This document shows, in pieces, positions 23,517 through 32,159 of a stretch of 32,159 nt of DNA. The notes below the pieces were generated by a model that made no database searches, was not told the origin of the DNA, and was given only the letters and a program-made list of their open reading frames with translations. The position numbers and the translations under genes were made by a program. Numbering within the stretch: position 1 is the stretch's first letter; each line of letters opens with the position of its first letter. The DNA is from Chthoniobacter sp. (GTDB lineage Bacteria; Verrucomicrobiota; Verrucomicrobiia; Chthoniobacterales; Chthoniobacteraceae): contig JANXSB010000095.1 in NCBI GenBank assembly GCA_025352865.1, forward strand, positions 1 to 32,159, read 5' to 3'.

Positions 23517-24857
23517 ATGAGCGATATCCAACCCGTCACTTGGTTCGACGATCCCGCGCACTTCCGCAAACCGTCCCGCCGCGAATTCCTTTACACCGGC
23601 CTCATCGGCGGGCTCGGCCTCACGCTGGGCGACTTTTTCAAGCTGCAAGCCGCGCAGACCTCGACGCCGGGGATCGTGGCCCCGCCGCAGGTGGCGAAGT
23701 CGATCATCCACATTTTCATGCCGGGCGGCTGGGCGGCGCAGGAGACTTTTGATCCGAAGCCTTACGCGCCGATCGAATATCGCGGCCCGCTCGGGTCGAT
23801 TGATACGAAGCTCGATGGCGTCCGTTTCTCCGAGCACCTGAAGGCGACGGCGCAGATCGCCGACAAGATCACGGTCGTCCGCTCGATGACCCACGGTGAA
23901 GCGGCGCACGAGCGCGGCACGCACAATATGTTCACCGGCTACCGTCCGTCGCCGGCGCTCCAGTTTCCCTCGATGGGCTCGGTCGTCTCGCATGAGCTGG
24001 GCTCGCGCAACAACCTGCCGCCCTACGTTTGCGTGCCGAACATGCCGAATGAATTCGCCGGCAGCGGCTATCTCTCGACGGCGCACGGCCCGTTCAGCCT
24101 CGGCGGCGATCCGGCGAGCAACGGCTTCGCGGTGCGCGACCTGAACATGCACGCCGGCATCACCCCCGAGCGTTTCGACCGCCGCCGGAACATCCTCTCC
24201 ACGGTCGATGAGCATTTCCGCACTTTGGAAAAAAGCGACTCGCTCGACGCGATGGACAGCTTCTATCAGGCGGCCTACTCGCTCGTTTCCTCGGAGTCCG
24301 CGCGCGAGGCTTTCAACCTCGCTGCTGAGCCCGCGCCGATGCGCGAAAAATACGGCAACAATGAAGCCGGCCAGCGCATGCTCATGGCTCGCCGCCTCGT
24401 CGAGGCCGGCGTGCGCTTCGTCTCGATGACCTACGGCGGCTGGGACATGCACGCGAAGATTCAGGAGGGCATCGCCCGCTCGCTCCCGCCTTTCGACCAG
24501 GCTTACGCGGCGCTCATCCGCGATCTCGATGAGCGCGGGCTGCTCGACACGACCATCGTCATGGTCACCTCCGAGTTTGGCCGCACGCCGAAGATCAACA
24601 AGGACGCGGGCCGCGACCACTGGCCGCGCGTTTTCAACATCGTCTTCGCCGGCGGCGGGTTTAAGCGCGGAAGCGTTTATGGCACCTCCGACCCGACCGG
24701 TTCGGAGCCGGATGCGGATCCGCTCACGGTCGAAAACATGGCCGCGACCGTCTATCACCAGCTCGGCATCGCGCCGGAAAAGAAGCTCATCGCGCCGGGC
24801 AACCGCCCGATCGACATCGTCCGCAATGGCACTGTCGTCTCCGAGCTGCTGGCGTAA
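23517..24857 (+). CDS. DUF1501 domain-containing protein
   Basis: ...PSRREFLYTGLIGGLGLTLGDFFKLQAAQ...SIIHIFMPGGWAAQETFDPKPYAPIEYRGPLGSIDT...TVVRSMTHGEAAHERGTHNMFTGYRPSPALQFPSMGSVVSHELG...VMVTSEFGRTPKINKDAGRDHWPRVFNIVFAGGGFKRGSVYGTSDPTGSEPDADPLTVENMAATVYHQLGI. Confidence 0.96.
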   Translation: MSDIQPVTWFDDPAHFRKPSRREFLYTGLIGGLGLTLGDFFKLQAAQTSTPGIVAPPQVAKSIIHIFMPGGWAAQETFDPKPYAPIEYRGPLGSIDTKLDGVRFSEHLKATAQIADKITVVRSMTHGEAAHERGTHNMFTGYRPSPALQFPSMGSVVSHELGSRNNLPPYVCVPNMPNEFAGSGYLSTAHGPFSLGGDPASNGFAVRDLNMHAGITPERFDRRRNILSTVDEHFRTLEKSDSLDAMDSFYQAAYSLVSSESAREAFNLAAEPAPMREKYGNNEAGQRMLMARRLVEAGVRFVSMTYGGWDMHAKIQEGIARSLPPFDQAYAALIRDLDERGLLDTTIVMVTSEFGRTPKINKDAGRDHWPRVFNIVFAGGGFKRGSVYGTSDPTGSEPDADPLTVENMAATVYHQLGIAPEKKLIAPGNRPIDIVRNGTVVSELLA

Positions 24858-24870
24858 GCCTCGCGCCATC

Positions 24871-27222
24871 GTGCGACGAAAATTCGTCACGGCGCGCGCT
24901 GCCGCGTTTGCGGGATTCGCGCTGGCCGTGTCCGCGCAGGCCGCGCAGGCCGCGTCGCCCACGCTCTCGCATATCGTGCCCGGCGGCGGGCAGCGCGGGA
25001 CGGAGGTCGAGGTCATCTGCGAAGGCGGACGGCTCGACGACGCGAAGGGACTGCTTTTCTACGAGCACGGTTTTGAAGTGACGAGCGTGACCGAAGCGGC
25101 GGGCGGCAAGTTCAAGGCGACGATCAAAATCGCGCCCGACGCCGTGCTCGGCGAGCACAGCGTCCGCGTGTGGACGGCGACCGGCGTGGGCGAGATGCGC
25201 ACCTTTTACGTCTCGCCTTATCCGCTGGTGAAGGAGGCCGACGAAGCCAAGGACGCGGCGAAAAAGGACGAGCCGCAGCCCATCGCGCTAGGCTCGACGG
25301 TGTGGGGGCGGATTCAGGGCGAGGACGTGGACCGGTTCGTCGTCGAGGCGAAAAAAGGGCAGCGCATCTCGGCGGAAGTCGTCGGCGTGCGGCTGCAGCC
25401 TGGCGATATTTTCGACACGATGCTCACGCTCACCAAAGCCGACGGCACCGTGCTCGCCGAGAACGACGACAACTCGCTCTTGCAGCAGGATCCTGTGCTC
25501 AGCTTTGTCGCGCCGGAGGACGGCAAATATATCCTCGCGCTGAAAGACAGCACCAATGCCGCGCCCGGCGAGGGCCACTATCTTCTGCATGTCGGTTCGT
25601 TTCCGCGCCCGCTCACGGTCTATCCGGCCGGCGGACAGATCGGCGAGCAGCTCAGCGTCACCTATCTCGGCGATGCCGCCGGGCCGCTGCCCGCGACGAT
25701 CAAACTGCCCGCGCAACCGGATCACCATTTCCCCGTTTTCCCCGAGCAAAACGGCCAGGTCGCGCCGTCGCCGAACTGGCTGCGCGTCTCGCCTTTTCCG
25801 AACGTCCTCGAAGCTGAGCCGAACAACGAAGTCGCCAAAGCGACGCCGACCGACAAGGCGCTGCCGCTCGCCTTCAACGGCGTCATCGGCGAAAAGGGCG
25901 ATGTGGATTTTTTCAAATTCACCGCGAAGAAAGACCAGGAGTTCGACGTGAATGTTTTCGCCCGCCGGCTGCGTTCGCCGCTCGATGCCGTGCTCGAAAT
26001 CTACGACGAAAAAGGCAACCGCATCGCGCAGAACGACGACAGCGGCGGGCCCGACAGCTATCTCGGCTGGAAGGTTCCTGTGGACGGCACTTACTGCGTC
26101 GCCGTCAAAGATCAACTCGGGCGCGGCGGGCCGACTTTCACCTACCGCGTGGAGGTCACGCCGAAAATCGCCGAGGTCGCCGTCTGGCTGCCGGAGATGC
26201 AGCAGAACACGCAGGATCGGCAGACCATTTCCGTGCCCAAGGGCAACCGCTACGCCTCGCTCGTCAAAATCAAACGCGATAATTTCGGCGGCGATGTCGC
26301 GCTCACGCCGAGCGCCCTCCCGGCCGGTGTGGTGATGGCCGCCGGCCCCATTCTCGGCAACGTCGATACCATCCCCGTCGTCTTTGAAGCCGCGGCCGAC
26401 GCCGCCGTGGCCACGCGCACCTTTGAGCTGATTGCGAAACCCACCGACGGCAAGCCGCTCGAAAGCCGCGTCGCGCATCCCATCGACATCGTCGGGAACG
26501 GCAACAACGCGCCTTACTACCGCATCGTCGCGGACAAACTCGCCGTCGCCGTCGCCGAGGAGGCACCTTTCAAAATCAAACTCGTCGAGCCGAAAGTCCC
26601 CGTCGCACAAAGCGGTTCGATGAACCTCAAGGTCATTGCCGAACGGAAGCCGGACTTCAAAGGCAAGATCAACCTCGCGCTGCTCTACGCGCCGCCCGGC
26701 ATCGGCACCGCGGGCTCCGCGGAAATCAAGGAAAACGAAAACGAAGGCCTCGTGCCGCTCAGCGCGAACGGCGACGCGCAGACCAAGAAATGGAAGATCA
26801 CCGTAGTTGGCACGACCGACATTGGCAAAGGCCCGGTCTGGGTTTCCACGCAACTCGCCGAACTCGAAATTATCCCGCCTTTCCTCGCCGGGCAGATCGT
26901 CCGCACGTTTGTCGATCAGGGCGACAAAACGGTCGTCACCGTGAAGCTCCAGCAGAAAGCGCCGTTTGAGGGAAAAGCGAAAATCCAGCTCCTCGGGCTG
27001 CCGAACAAAGTCACCGCCGCCGACCGCGAAATCACCAAGGACGACACCGAGGTGAAATTCGAGGTGCAGGCCGATGCGACGAGCCCGGTCGCGCGCCACG
27101 GTTCGCTTTTCTGCCAGGTCGCGGTGCCGCAAAATGGAGAGGTCATTTTGCAGACCTTTGGGCAGGGCGGCATCCTGCGTGTGGACGCTGCCACCGTCGC
27201 CAAGGCCGAGGAGAAAAAATGA
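24871..27222 (+). CDS. Secreted protein with pre-peptidase C-terminal (PPC)-like domains
   Basis: GTG start 24871: VRRKFVTARAAAFAGFALAVSAQAAQAASPTLSHIVPGGGQRGTEVEV... . PPC-like repeats: GSTVWGRIQGEDVDRFVVEAKKGQRISAEVVGVRLQPGDIFDTMLTLTKADGTVLAENDDN and LAFNGVIGEKGDVDFFKFTAKKDQEFDVNVFARRLRSPLDAVLEIYDEKGNRIAQNDDSGG. Confidence 0.9.
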   Translation: MRRKFVTARAAAFAGFALAVSAQAAQAASPTLSHIVPGGGQRGTEVEVICEGGRLDDAKGLLFYEHGFEVTSVTEAAGGKFKATIKIAPDAVLGEHSVRVWTATGVGEMRTFYVSPYPLVKEADEAKDAAKKDEPQPIALGSTVWGRIQGEDVDRFVVEAKKGQRISAEVVGVRLQPGDIFDTMLTLTKADGTVLAENDDNSLLQQDPVLSFVAPEDGKYILALKDSTNAAPGEGHYLLHVGSFPRPLTVYPAGGQIGEQLSVTYLGDAAGPLPATIKLPAQPDHHFPVFPEQNGQVAPSPNWLRVSPFPNVLEAEPNNEVAKATPTDKALPLAFNGVIGEKGDVDFFKFTAKKDQEFDVNVFARRLRSPLDAVLEIYDEKGNRIAQNDDSGGPDSYLGWKVPVDGTYCVAVKDQLGRGGPTFTYRVEVTPKIAEVAVWLPEMQQNTQDRQTISVPKGNRYASLVKIKRDNFGGDVALTPSALPAGVVMAAGPILGNVDTIPVVFEAAADAAVATRTFELIAKPTDGKPLESRVAHPIDIVGNGNNAPYYRIVADKLAVAVAEEAPFKIKLVEPKVPVAQSGSMNLKVIAERKPDFKGKINLALLYAPPGIGTAGSAEIKENENEGLVPLSANGDAQTKKWKITVVGTTDIGKGPVWVSTQLAELEIIPPFLAGQIVRTFVDQGDKTVVTVKLQQKAPFEGKAKIQLLGLPNKVTAADREITKDDTEVKFEVQADATSPVARHGSLFCQVAVPQNGEVILQTFGQGGILRVDAATVAKAEEKK

Positions 27223-29774
27223 AATCGAAATCCCGTCATCCGAAATCGAAACGCTCCGGCGCGCAGCATGTGAAATGGGTGCTCGGCGCATGCGTCGCCA
27301 CCGCGCTGAGCGGCGCGGGCATCGTGAGTTTGCTGACCTCCGCACCTTCGCAGGCCAAAGCGGAGGGCGAAGCGGTGCCCGACGGCAGCCCGGTGCCCGC
27401 CGTGACCGCGCCGCCGACCGGCCCTTTCACGCTCGAGGTTTTTCCTGGCGACGTGAATCTCAAGACCGCGCGCGCCGTGCAATCCGTGGTCGTCCGCATC
27501 ACCGAGCAGAGCGGGGTCCAGCGCGATGTGACCGGGCAGGCCGCGTTCACTTTCGCCGATCCCGCGAAGGCGAAAATCGACAAGGGCATCGTCTCGCCGC
27601 TCGCCGATGGCGACACCGCTTTGAAAGTCGCCTACGCCGGCCAGTCCATCGACGTGCCGGTGAAAGTCGCCGACGTGCAGACCGATCCGCCGATCTCCTT
27701 CCGCCGCGATGTCATGCCTGTCTTCCTCCGCTCCGGCTGCAACTCCGGCGGCTGCCACGGCTCCGCCCGCGGGCAGGACGGCTTCCGCCTTTCGCTCTTC
27801 GGCTACGACCCCGAGGGCGACCACTTCCGCCTCACCCGTGAACTTGCCGGACGCCGCATCAATCTCGCGCTGCCGGCCGATTCCATGCTCCTCACGAAAT
27901 GCGTGGGCGACGCGCCGCACACCGGCGGCAAGCTGTTTGAAAAGGACAGCCAGTACGCGAAGGCGCTCATCCGCTGGCTCGAAGCCGGCGCGCCCAACGA
28001 CCTGCCGACCGAGCCGACCTGCACCAGCGTCGAGATTTTGCCCAAGCGCCTCGTCCTCGAAAGCCCCGGCCAGCTCCACCGCGTCACCGTGCGCGCGCAG
28101 TATTCCGACGGCACGCAGCGCGATGTCACGAACCTCGCGCTTTTCCTCACGAGCAACGAAGGCTCCGCGAAAATCTCCAAGGACGGCATGATCACCACCG
28201 GCCAGCGCGGCGAAGCCTTCGTCATGGCGCGCTTCGCCACGCACACCGTCGGCTCGCAGGTCATCGTCATTCCGAAGGACTTGAAATTCGAGTGGCCGCA
28301 GGTCGCCGAGCGCAACTACATCGACACCCTCGTCGATCAAAAGCTGCGCGATCTCCGCATCACGCCCTCCGAGGTTTGCAACGATGAAACCTTCCTCCGC
28401 CGCGCGCACATCGACATTACCGGCGTCCTCGCCACGAGCGAGCAAGTCGCGAAATTCACCGCCGATCCCGACCCGCAGAAGCGCGAGAAAAAAGTGGACG
28501 AGCTGCTCGCGAAAAATGAGTTCACCGATCTCTGGGCGCTGAAATGGAGCGAGCTGCTGCAGGTTCGCACCGAGCAGAACAACGGCGGCTACAAAGCCAC
28601 GCTCGGCTACTACAACTGGATTCACGACCAGCTCGAAAAAAATGTTCCGATCAACCAGGTCGCCGCGTCGCTCATCTCCGCGAGCGGCAGCAATCTCGAA
28701 AACCCAGCGGCCAATTATTACCAGACCGAAACCGACCCGCTGAAACTCGCCGAGGATACCGCGCAAGCCTTCATGGGCATCCGCATCCAGTGCGCGCAGT
28801 GCCACAATCATCCCTTCGACCGCTGGACCATGGATGACTACCGCGGCTTCGTCGCCTTTTTCACCCAGGTCGGCCGCAAGCCCGGCGAAGACCCCCGCGA
28901 GAAAATCATTTTTGACCGGCACGACGGCGAGTCGAAGCATCCAGTCGGCGACCGCGTGGTGCCGCCGAAATTCCTCGGCGGCGCAGCGCCCGAGTCGAAG
29001 GAAAAGGATCGCCGCGGACTGCTCGCCGAGTGGCTGTCGGCACCGGAGAATCCTTACTTCGCGCGCCACATGGCGAACCTGATGTGGGCGCAGTACATGG
29101 GTCGCGGAATCATCGAGCCGGTGGATGACGGTCGCATTTCCAACCCCGCCTCGAACCCCGAACTGCTCGCCGCGCTGACCAAGAAACTCGTCGAGTACAA
29201 CTACGACATGCGGAAATTCGTCCGCGACATCTGCAACTCGCGCACCTACCAGACCAGCACCCGGCAGAACGACACCAACCTCACCGACCAGCGCAACTTC
29301 GCCCACGCCACCATCCGCCGGATGCGCGCCGAAGTGCTCCTCGACTGCATCTCCCAGGTCACCGAGACGAAGGAGAAATACAAGGGTCTGCCCACCGGCG
29401 CGCACGCCGTCGAGATCGCAGACGGGCGCACCACGAACTACTTCCTGACGACCTTCGGCCGCGCCACACGCGAGACGCTCTGCGCCCGCGAGGAAGTCGG
29501 CCCCACGCTCTCGCAGGCGCTGCATTTCATCAACGGCGACACCGTCGAAAACAAGATCGTCTCCGGCGAGGTCATCAAGAAACTGCAGGGTCAGAACAAG
29601 ACGCCGCGCGAGATCACGCAGGAGCTTTATGTCCGCTGCTTTGGCCGCCAGCCGACCGAGGACGAACTCCGCAAGCTCGAACCCATGTGGGGCGTCACCG
29701 AGCAGCAGCCCGCCGTTTTCAACGACGTCTTCTGGGCGCTGCTGAACGCGAAAGAGTTCATGTTCAACCACTGA
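27219..29774 (+). CDS. DUF1549/DUF1553 (PSD1-related) protein with N-terminal bacterial Ig-like segments
   Basis: ISFRRDVMPVFLRSGCNSGGCHGSARGQDGFRLSLFGYDPEGDH..., Ig-like VTVRAQYSDGTQRDVTNLALFLTSNEGSAKISKDGMITTGQRGEAFVMARF, ...IDTLVDQKLRDLRITPSEVCNDETFLRRAHIDITGVLATSEQV...CAQCHNHPFDRWTMDDYRGFVAFF. ATGA overlap with upstream stop (27219-27222). Confidence 0.93.
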   Translation: MKSKSRHPKSKRSGAQHVKWVLGACVATALSGAGIVSLLTSAPSQAKAEGEAVPDGSPVPAVTAPPTGPFTLEVFPGDVNLKTARAVQSVVVRITEQSGVQRDVTGQAAFTFADPAKAKIDKGIVSPLADGDTALKVAYAGQSIDVPVKVADVQTDPPISFRRDVMPVFLRSGCNSGGCHGSARGQDGFRLSLFGYDPEGDHFRLTRELAGRRINLALPADSMLLTKCVGDAPHTGGKLFEKDSQYAKALIRWLEAGAPNDLPTEPTCTSVEILPKRLVLESPGQLHRVTVRAQYSDGTQRDVTNLALFLTSNEGSAKISKDGMITTGQRGEAFVMARFATHTVGSQVIVIPKDLKFEWPQVAERNYIDTLVDQKLRDLRITPSEVCNDETFLRRAHIDITGVLATSEQVAKFTADPDPQKREKKVDELLAKNEFTDLWALKWSELLQVRTEQNNGGYKATLGYYNWIHDQLEKNVPINQVAASLISASGSNLENPAANYYQTETDPLKLAEDTAQAFMGIRIQCAQCHNHPFDRWTMDDYRGFVAFFTQVGRKPGEDPREKIIFDRHDGESKHPVGDRVVPPKFLGGAAPESKEKDRRGLLAEWLSAPENPYFARHMANLMWAQYMGRGIIEPVDDGRISNPASNPELLAALTKKLVEYNYDMRKFVRDICNSRTYQTSTRQNDTNLTDQRNFAHATIRRMRAEVLLDCISQVTETKEKYKGLPTGAHAVEIADGRTTNYFLTTFGRATRETLCAREEVGPTLSQALHFINGDTVENKIVSGEVIKKLQGQNKTPREITQELYVRCFGRQPTEDELRKLEPMWGVTEQQPAVFNDVFWALLNAKEFMFNH

Positions 29775-29780
29775 GCCGCG

Positions 29781-32159
29781 GTGAAAAAGCTCGCCTCATT
29801 TTCCGCTCTCCTCGCCGCCTCCATCGCGGCCCGCGCGCAGGTGCCGGACAAGGTCAACTACACCGACCACATCCTCCCCATTTTCCGCAACTCCTGCCTG
29901 AACTGCCACAACCCCGACAAGAAAAAGGCCGGTCTCGACCTCTCCACTTTCCAGGGCGCGATCCTCGGCAGCGAGAACGGCAAGGTGCTCAAATCCGGCG
30001 ACGGCGCGGGCAGCCTGCTCATCAAGTGCGTCATGCCCGACGGCGACCCGAAGATGCCGCCCAAAGGCGACCGTCTCCCCGACACCGAGATCGCGATTTT
30101 GAAAAAATGGATCGACGGCCAGCTCCTCGAAACCGCCGGCGGCAAAGCCATCGCCGCCGCCGCGAACAACGTCCAGGTCGCCGTCGTTTCCCTGACCCGC
30201 CCCGACGGCCCGCCGCCGATGCCGCACGACCTGCCGCTCGATCCCGTCGTCCACACCTCGAAGACGAACGCGCTCACCGCGCTCGGCGCGAGCCCGTGGG
30301 CACCGCTCGTCGCGCTCGGCGGGCAAAAGCAAATCCTCCTCTACAACACCGAGACCCTCGAACCGCTCGGCGTGCTGCCCTTCCCCGAAGGCTTCCCCAC
30401 GATCATCCGCTTCAGCCGCAACGGGCAGCTCATCCTCACCGGCGGCGGGCGCGGCGGAAAGTCGGGCAAGGTCGTCCTCTGGGATGTCCAGACCGGTGAG
30501 CGCATCGCCACGGTCGGCAATGAATTCGACCAGGTGCTCGCTGCGGACATCAGCGCGGATCAGCAGTTCGTCGCCCTCGGCGGGCCGGCCAAGCTGGTGA
30601 AAATCTACGCCACCAAAGACGGACGCCTCGTTCACTCCATCAAAAAACACACCGACTGGGTGACCGCCATTTCCTACTCGCCCGATGGTCGGCTCGTCGC
30701 CAGCGCGGATCGCAACGGCGGCGTCATCGTTTGGGAAGCCGACAAAGGCAAGGAATACAACGTCCTCGCCGGCCACAAAGGCGCGGTCACCGGGCTGTCA
30801 TTTATGACCGGCGTCGTCGCATCCGCGAGCGAGGACACCACTATCAAATTGTGGGACGTGAAGGAAGGCAAAGAGATCAAGAGCTGGGCCGCGCATCCGG
30901 GCGGCGTGCAAAGCGTGGACTTCACGCCCGACGGACGGCTCGTCTCCAGCGGACGCGACAAAATCGCAAAAGTCTGGGATCAGACCGGCAAGCAGCTCAT
31001 GGCCAGCGAGCCATTCACCGACATCGCCCTCCGCGCCGAGATGGCCGGCGAGCGCGTGGTCGCGGGCGACTGGAGCGGCGCGGTACGCGTGTGGTCGCTC
31101 GATGGAAAACGCGTCGGCGAACTCGATGCGAACCCGCCGACCATCGCCGAGCGTCTCGCTACTGCGACGAAACAAATCTTGGACGCGCAGACTGCGGTGC
31201 CGGAATTGCAAAAGCAAATCGCCGCCGCCGAGGAAAAGATCAAAGTCGAGATGGCCGGCAACGAGGAAAAGCGCAAAGCCGAGATGGTCGTGGCGGAGGC
31301 GAAAAAAGTGGCGGACATCGCCGCCGCCGAGGTGAAACGGAAGGAATCTCTCGCTGCCGTCGAAGCCGCGAAAGTCGCACCACAGCAGATGGAAAAAGCC
31401 ATCGCCGACGGAAACGCCGCACTGCCTGCGCTGCGCGCCACGCGCGATTCCGCCGCCAGCGTGGCGGACGCGGCGGCAAAGATTCTCGTCTTCAAACAAA
31501 CTTCCAACGCGCCGCCCACCGAGATCGAGGAGGCGAAAAAGGAAGTCGCCACCCGCGCCGCGCCGCGCGATGCCGCGCAAAAGCTCGTCGATGCGAAGAA
31601 GGCCGAGATCGCGCAAGCCGAAGCCACCGTCGCGCAAGCCAAAGCCGAGCAGCCCGCAAAGATCGCCGCCGCCGAAAAAGCCGTGCAGGACATCGCCGCG
31701 CAGATCGCCGCGCTCCAGCAGGCTCCCGTCGCGCCACCCGCCGCACCCGCCGATTCCCCGGCCGCGCAGGAGATCGCCAAGGCCAAAGCCGCCATCGCGC
31801 AAAGCTCCGCGCAGATCGCCGCCGCCCAAGCCGAGCTGGACAAATGGCGCGGCGCGCAAGTGCTGCAAAACGTCCACAACGCCCGCCAACTCGTCGTCGA
31901 CAAAACCGCCCAATACGAAAGCCTCGTGCAAGCTGTGAAGGACGCGCCCCTCGCCATCGAGCGCGCCCGCGCCGACCTCGCCGCTGCGGAAAAAACCACC
32001 GCCGAGTCGCCGGCCAAGATCAAGGAAGGCGAGACGCTTTTCGCCGCCACCCAGCAGGCCGCCGCCGTGCAGAAAGCCGCCCTCGATGCCGCGCAAGCCG
32101 CAGTCGCGGAAAAAGAAAAAGCGCTCAAGGCGCTGACCGACGCACCCAAACCGGCGGGC
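29781..32159 (+). CDS. Cytochrome c (planctomycete-type)/WD40-repeat protein with long Ala/Lys-rich coiled coil; truncated by window edge
   Basis: GTG start 29781: VKKLASFSALLAASIAARAQVPDKVNYTDHILPIFRNSCLNCHNPDKKKAGLDLSTFQGAILGSENGKVLKSGDGAGSLLIKCVMPDGDPKMPPKGDRL... . WD40: ADRNGGVIVWEADKGKEYNVLAGHKGAVTGLSFMTGVVASASEDTTIKLWDVKEGKEIKSWAAHPGGVQSVDFTPDGRLVSSGRDKIAKVWD. Then heptad-like helical region. No stop seen before window end. Confidence 0.9.
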   Translation, partial: MKKLASFSALLAASIAARAQVPDKVNYTDHILPIFRNSCLNCHNPDKKKAGLDLSTFQGAILGSENGKVLKSGDGAGSLLIKCVMPDGDPKMPPKGDRLPDTEIAILKKWIDGQLLETAGGKAIAAAANNVQVAVVSLTRPDGPPPMPHDLPLDPVVHTSKTNALTALGASPWAPLVALGGQKQILLYNTETLEPLGVLPFPEGFPTIIRFSRNGQLILTGGGRGGKSGKVVLWDVQTGERIATVGNEFDQVLAADISADQQFVALGGPAKLVKIYATKDGRLVHSIKKHTDWVTAISYSPDGRLVASADRNGGVIVWEADKGKEYNVLAGHKGAVTGLSFMTGVVASASEDTTIKLWDVKEGKEIKSWAAHPGGVQSVDFTPDGRLVSSGRDKIAKVWDQTGKQLMASEPFTDIALRAEMAGERVVAGDWSGAVRVWSLDGKRVGELDANPPTIAERLATATKQILDAQTAVPELQKQIAAAEEKIKVEMAGNEEKRKAEMVVAEAKKVADIAAAEVKRKESLAAVEAAKVAPQQMEKAIADGNAALPALRATRDSAASVADAAAKILVFKQTSNAPPTEIEEAKKEVATRAAPRDAAQKLVDAKKAEIAQAEATVAQAKAEQPAKIAAAEKAVQDIAAQIAALQQAPVAPPAAPADSPAAQEIAKAKAAIAQSSAQIAAAQAELDKWRGAQVLQNVHNARQLVVDKTAQYESLVQAVKDAPLAIERARADLAAAEKTTAESPAKIKEGETLFAATQQAAAVQKAALDAAQAAVAEKEKALKALTDAPKPAG

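Noticed and set aside
24529-24870. N-terminal extension of the PPC protein ORF (MSAGCSTRPSSWS...)
   Set aside because: Overlaps DUF1501 in another frame; GTG at 24871 followed by a signal peptide is more plausible.
25288-27345. 685 aa minus-strand ORF
   Set aside because: Antisense to the PPC-domain gene; no recognisable motif.
26916-29771. 951 aa minus-strand ORF
   Set aside because: Antisense to the PPC and DUF1549/DUF1553 genes; explained by GC-biased codon usage.

Overview
High-GC bacterial window, probably Verrucomicrobiota or Planctomycetota judging by its gene families. (1) The left flank has the 5' part of dnaK (minus strand), a tRNA-Ser(GGA), small secreted or lipoprotein genes, a Lys/Ala-rich triple-repeat DNA-binding-like protein, a PspC-domain gene and a LysM gene. 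(2) Three DUF1501 genes and three DUF1549/DUF1553 (PSD1-type) genes lie in two clusters, with further PPC-domain and cytochrome c/WD40 genes. (3) A compact accessory module of about 3.7 kb sits between a PSD1 gene (ends 10611) and a DUF1501 gene (starts 6916). It contains a Phd/VapB-PIN(VapC) toxin-antitoxin pair with a perfect 13+13 bp operator-like inverted repeat, a perfect 32 bp inverted-repeat REPIN-like element, and an 894 aa LRR-Roc-COR-TIR ('Roco-TIR') protein. (4) A large secreted CotH-kinase/lamin-tail protein, a stand-alone response regulator and a clear minus-strand terminator follow. The most interesting candidate is the Roco-TIR/TA/REPIN module, which appears to split an ancestral PSD1-DUF1501 pair and leaves the DUF1501 gene coupled by a 4 bp overlap behind vapBC. 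No CRISPR array, transposase or rRNA was seen. All family assignments come from reading motifs by eye; no database search was run.
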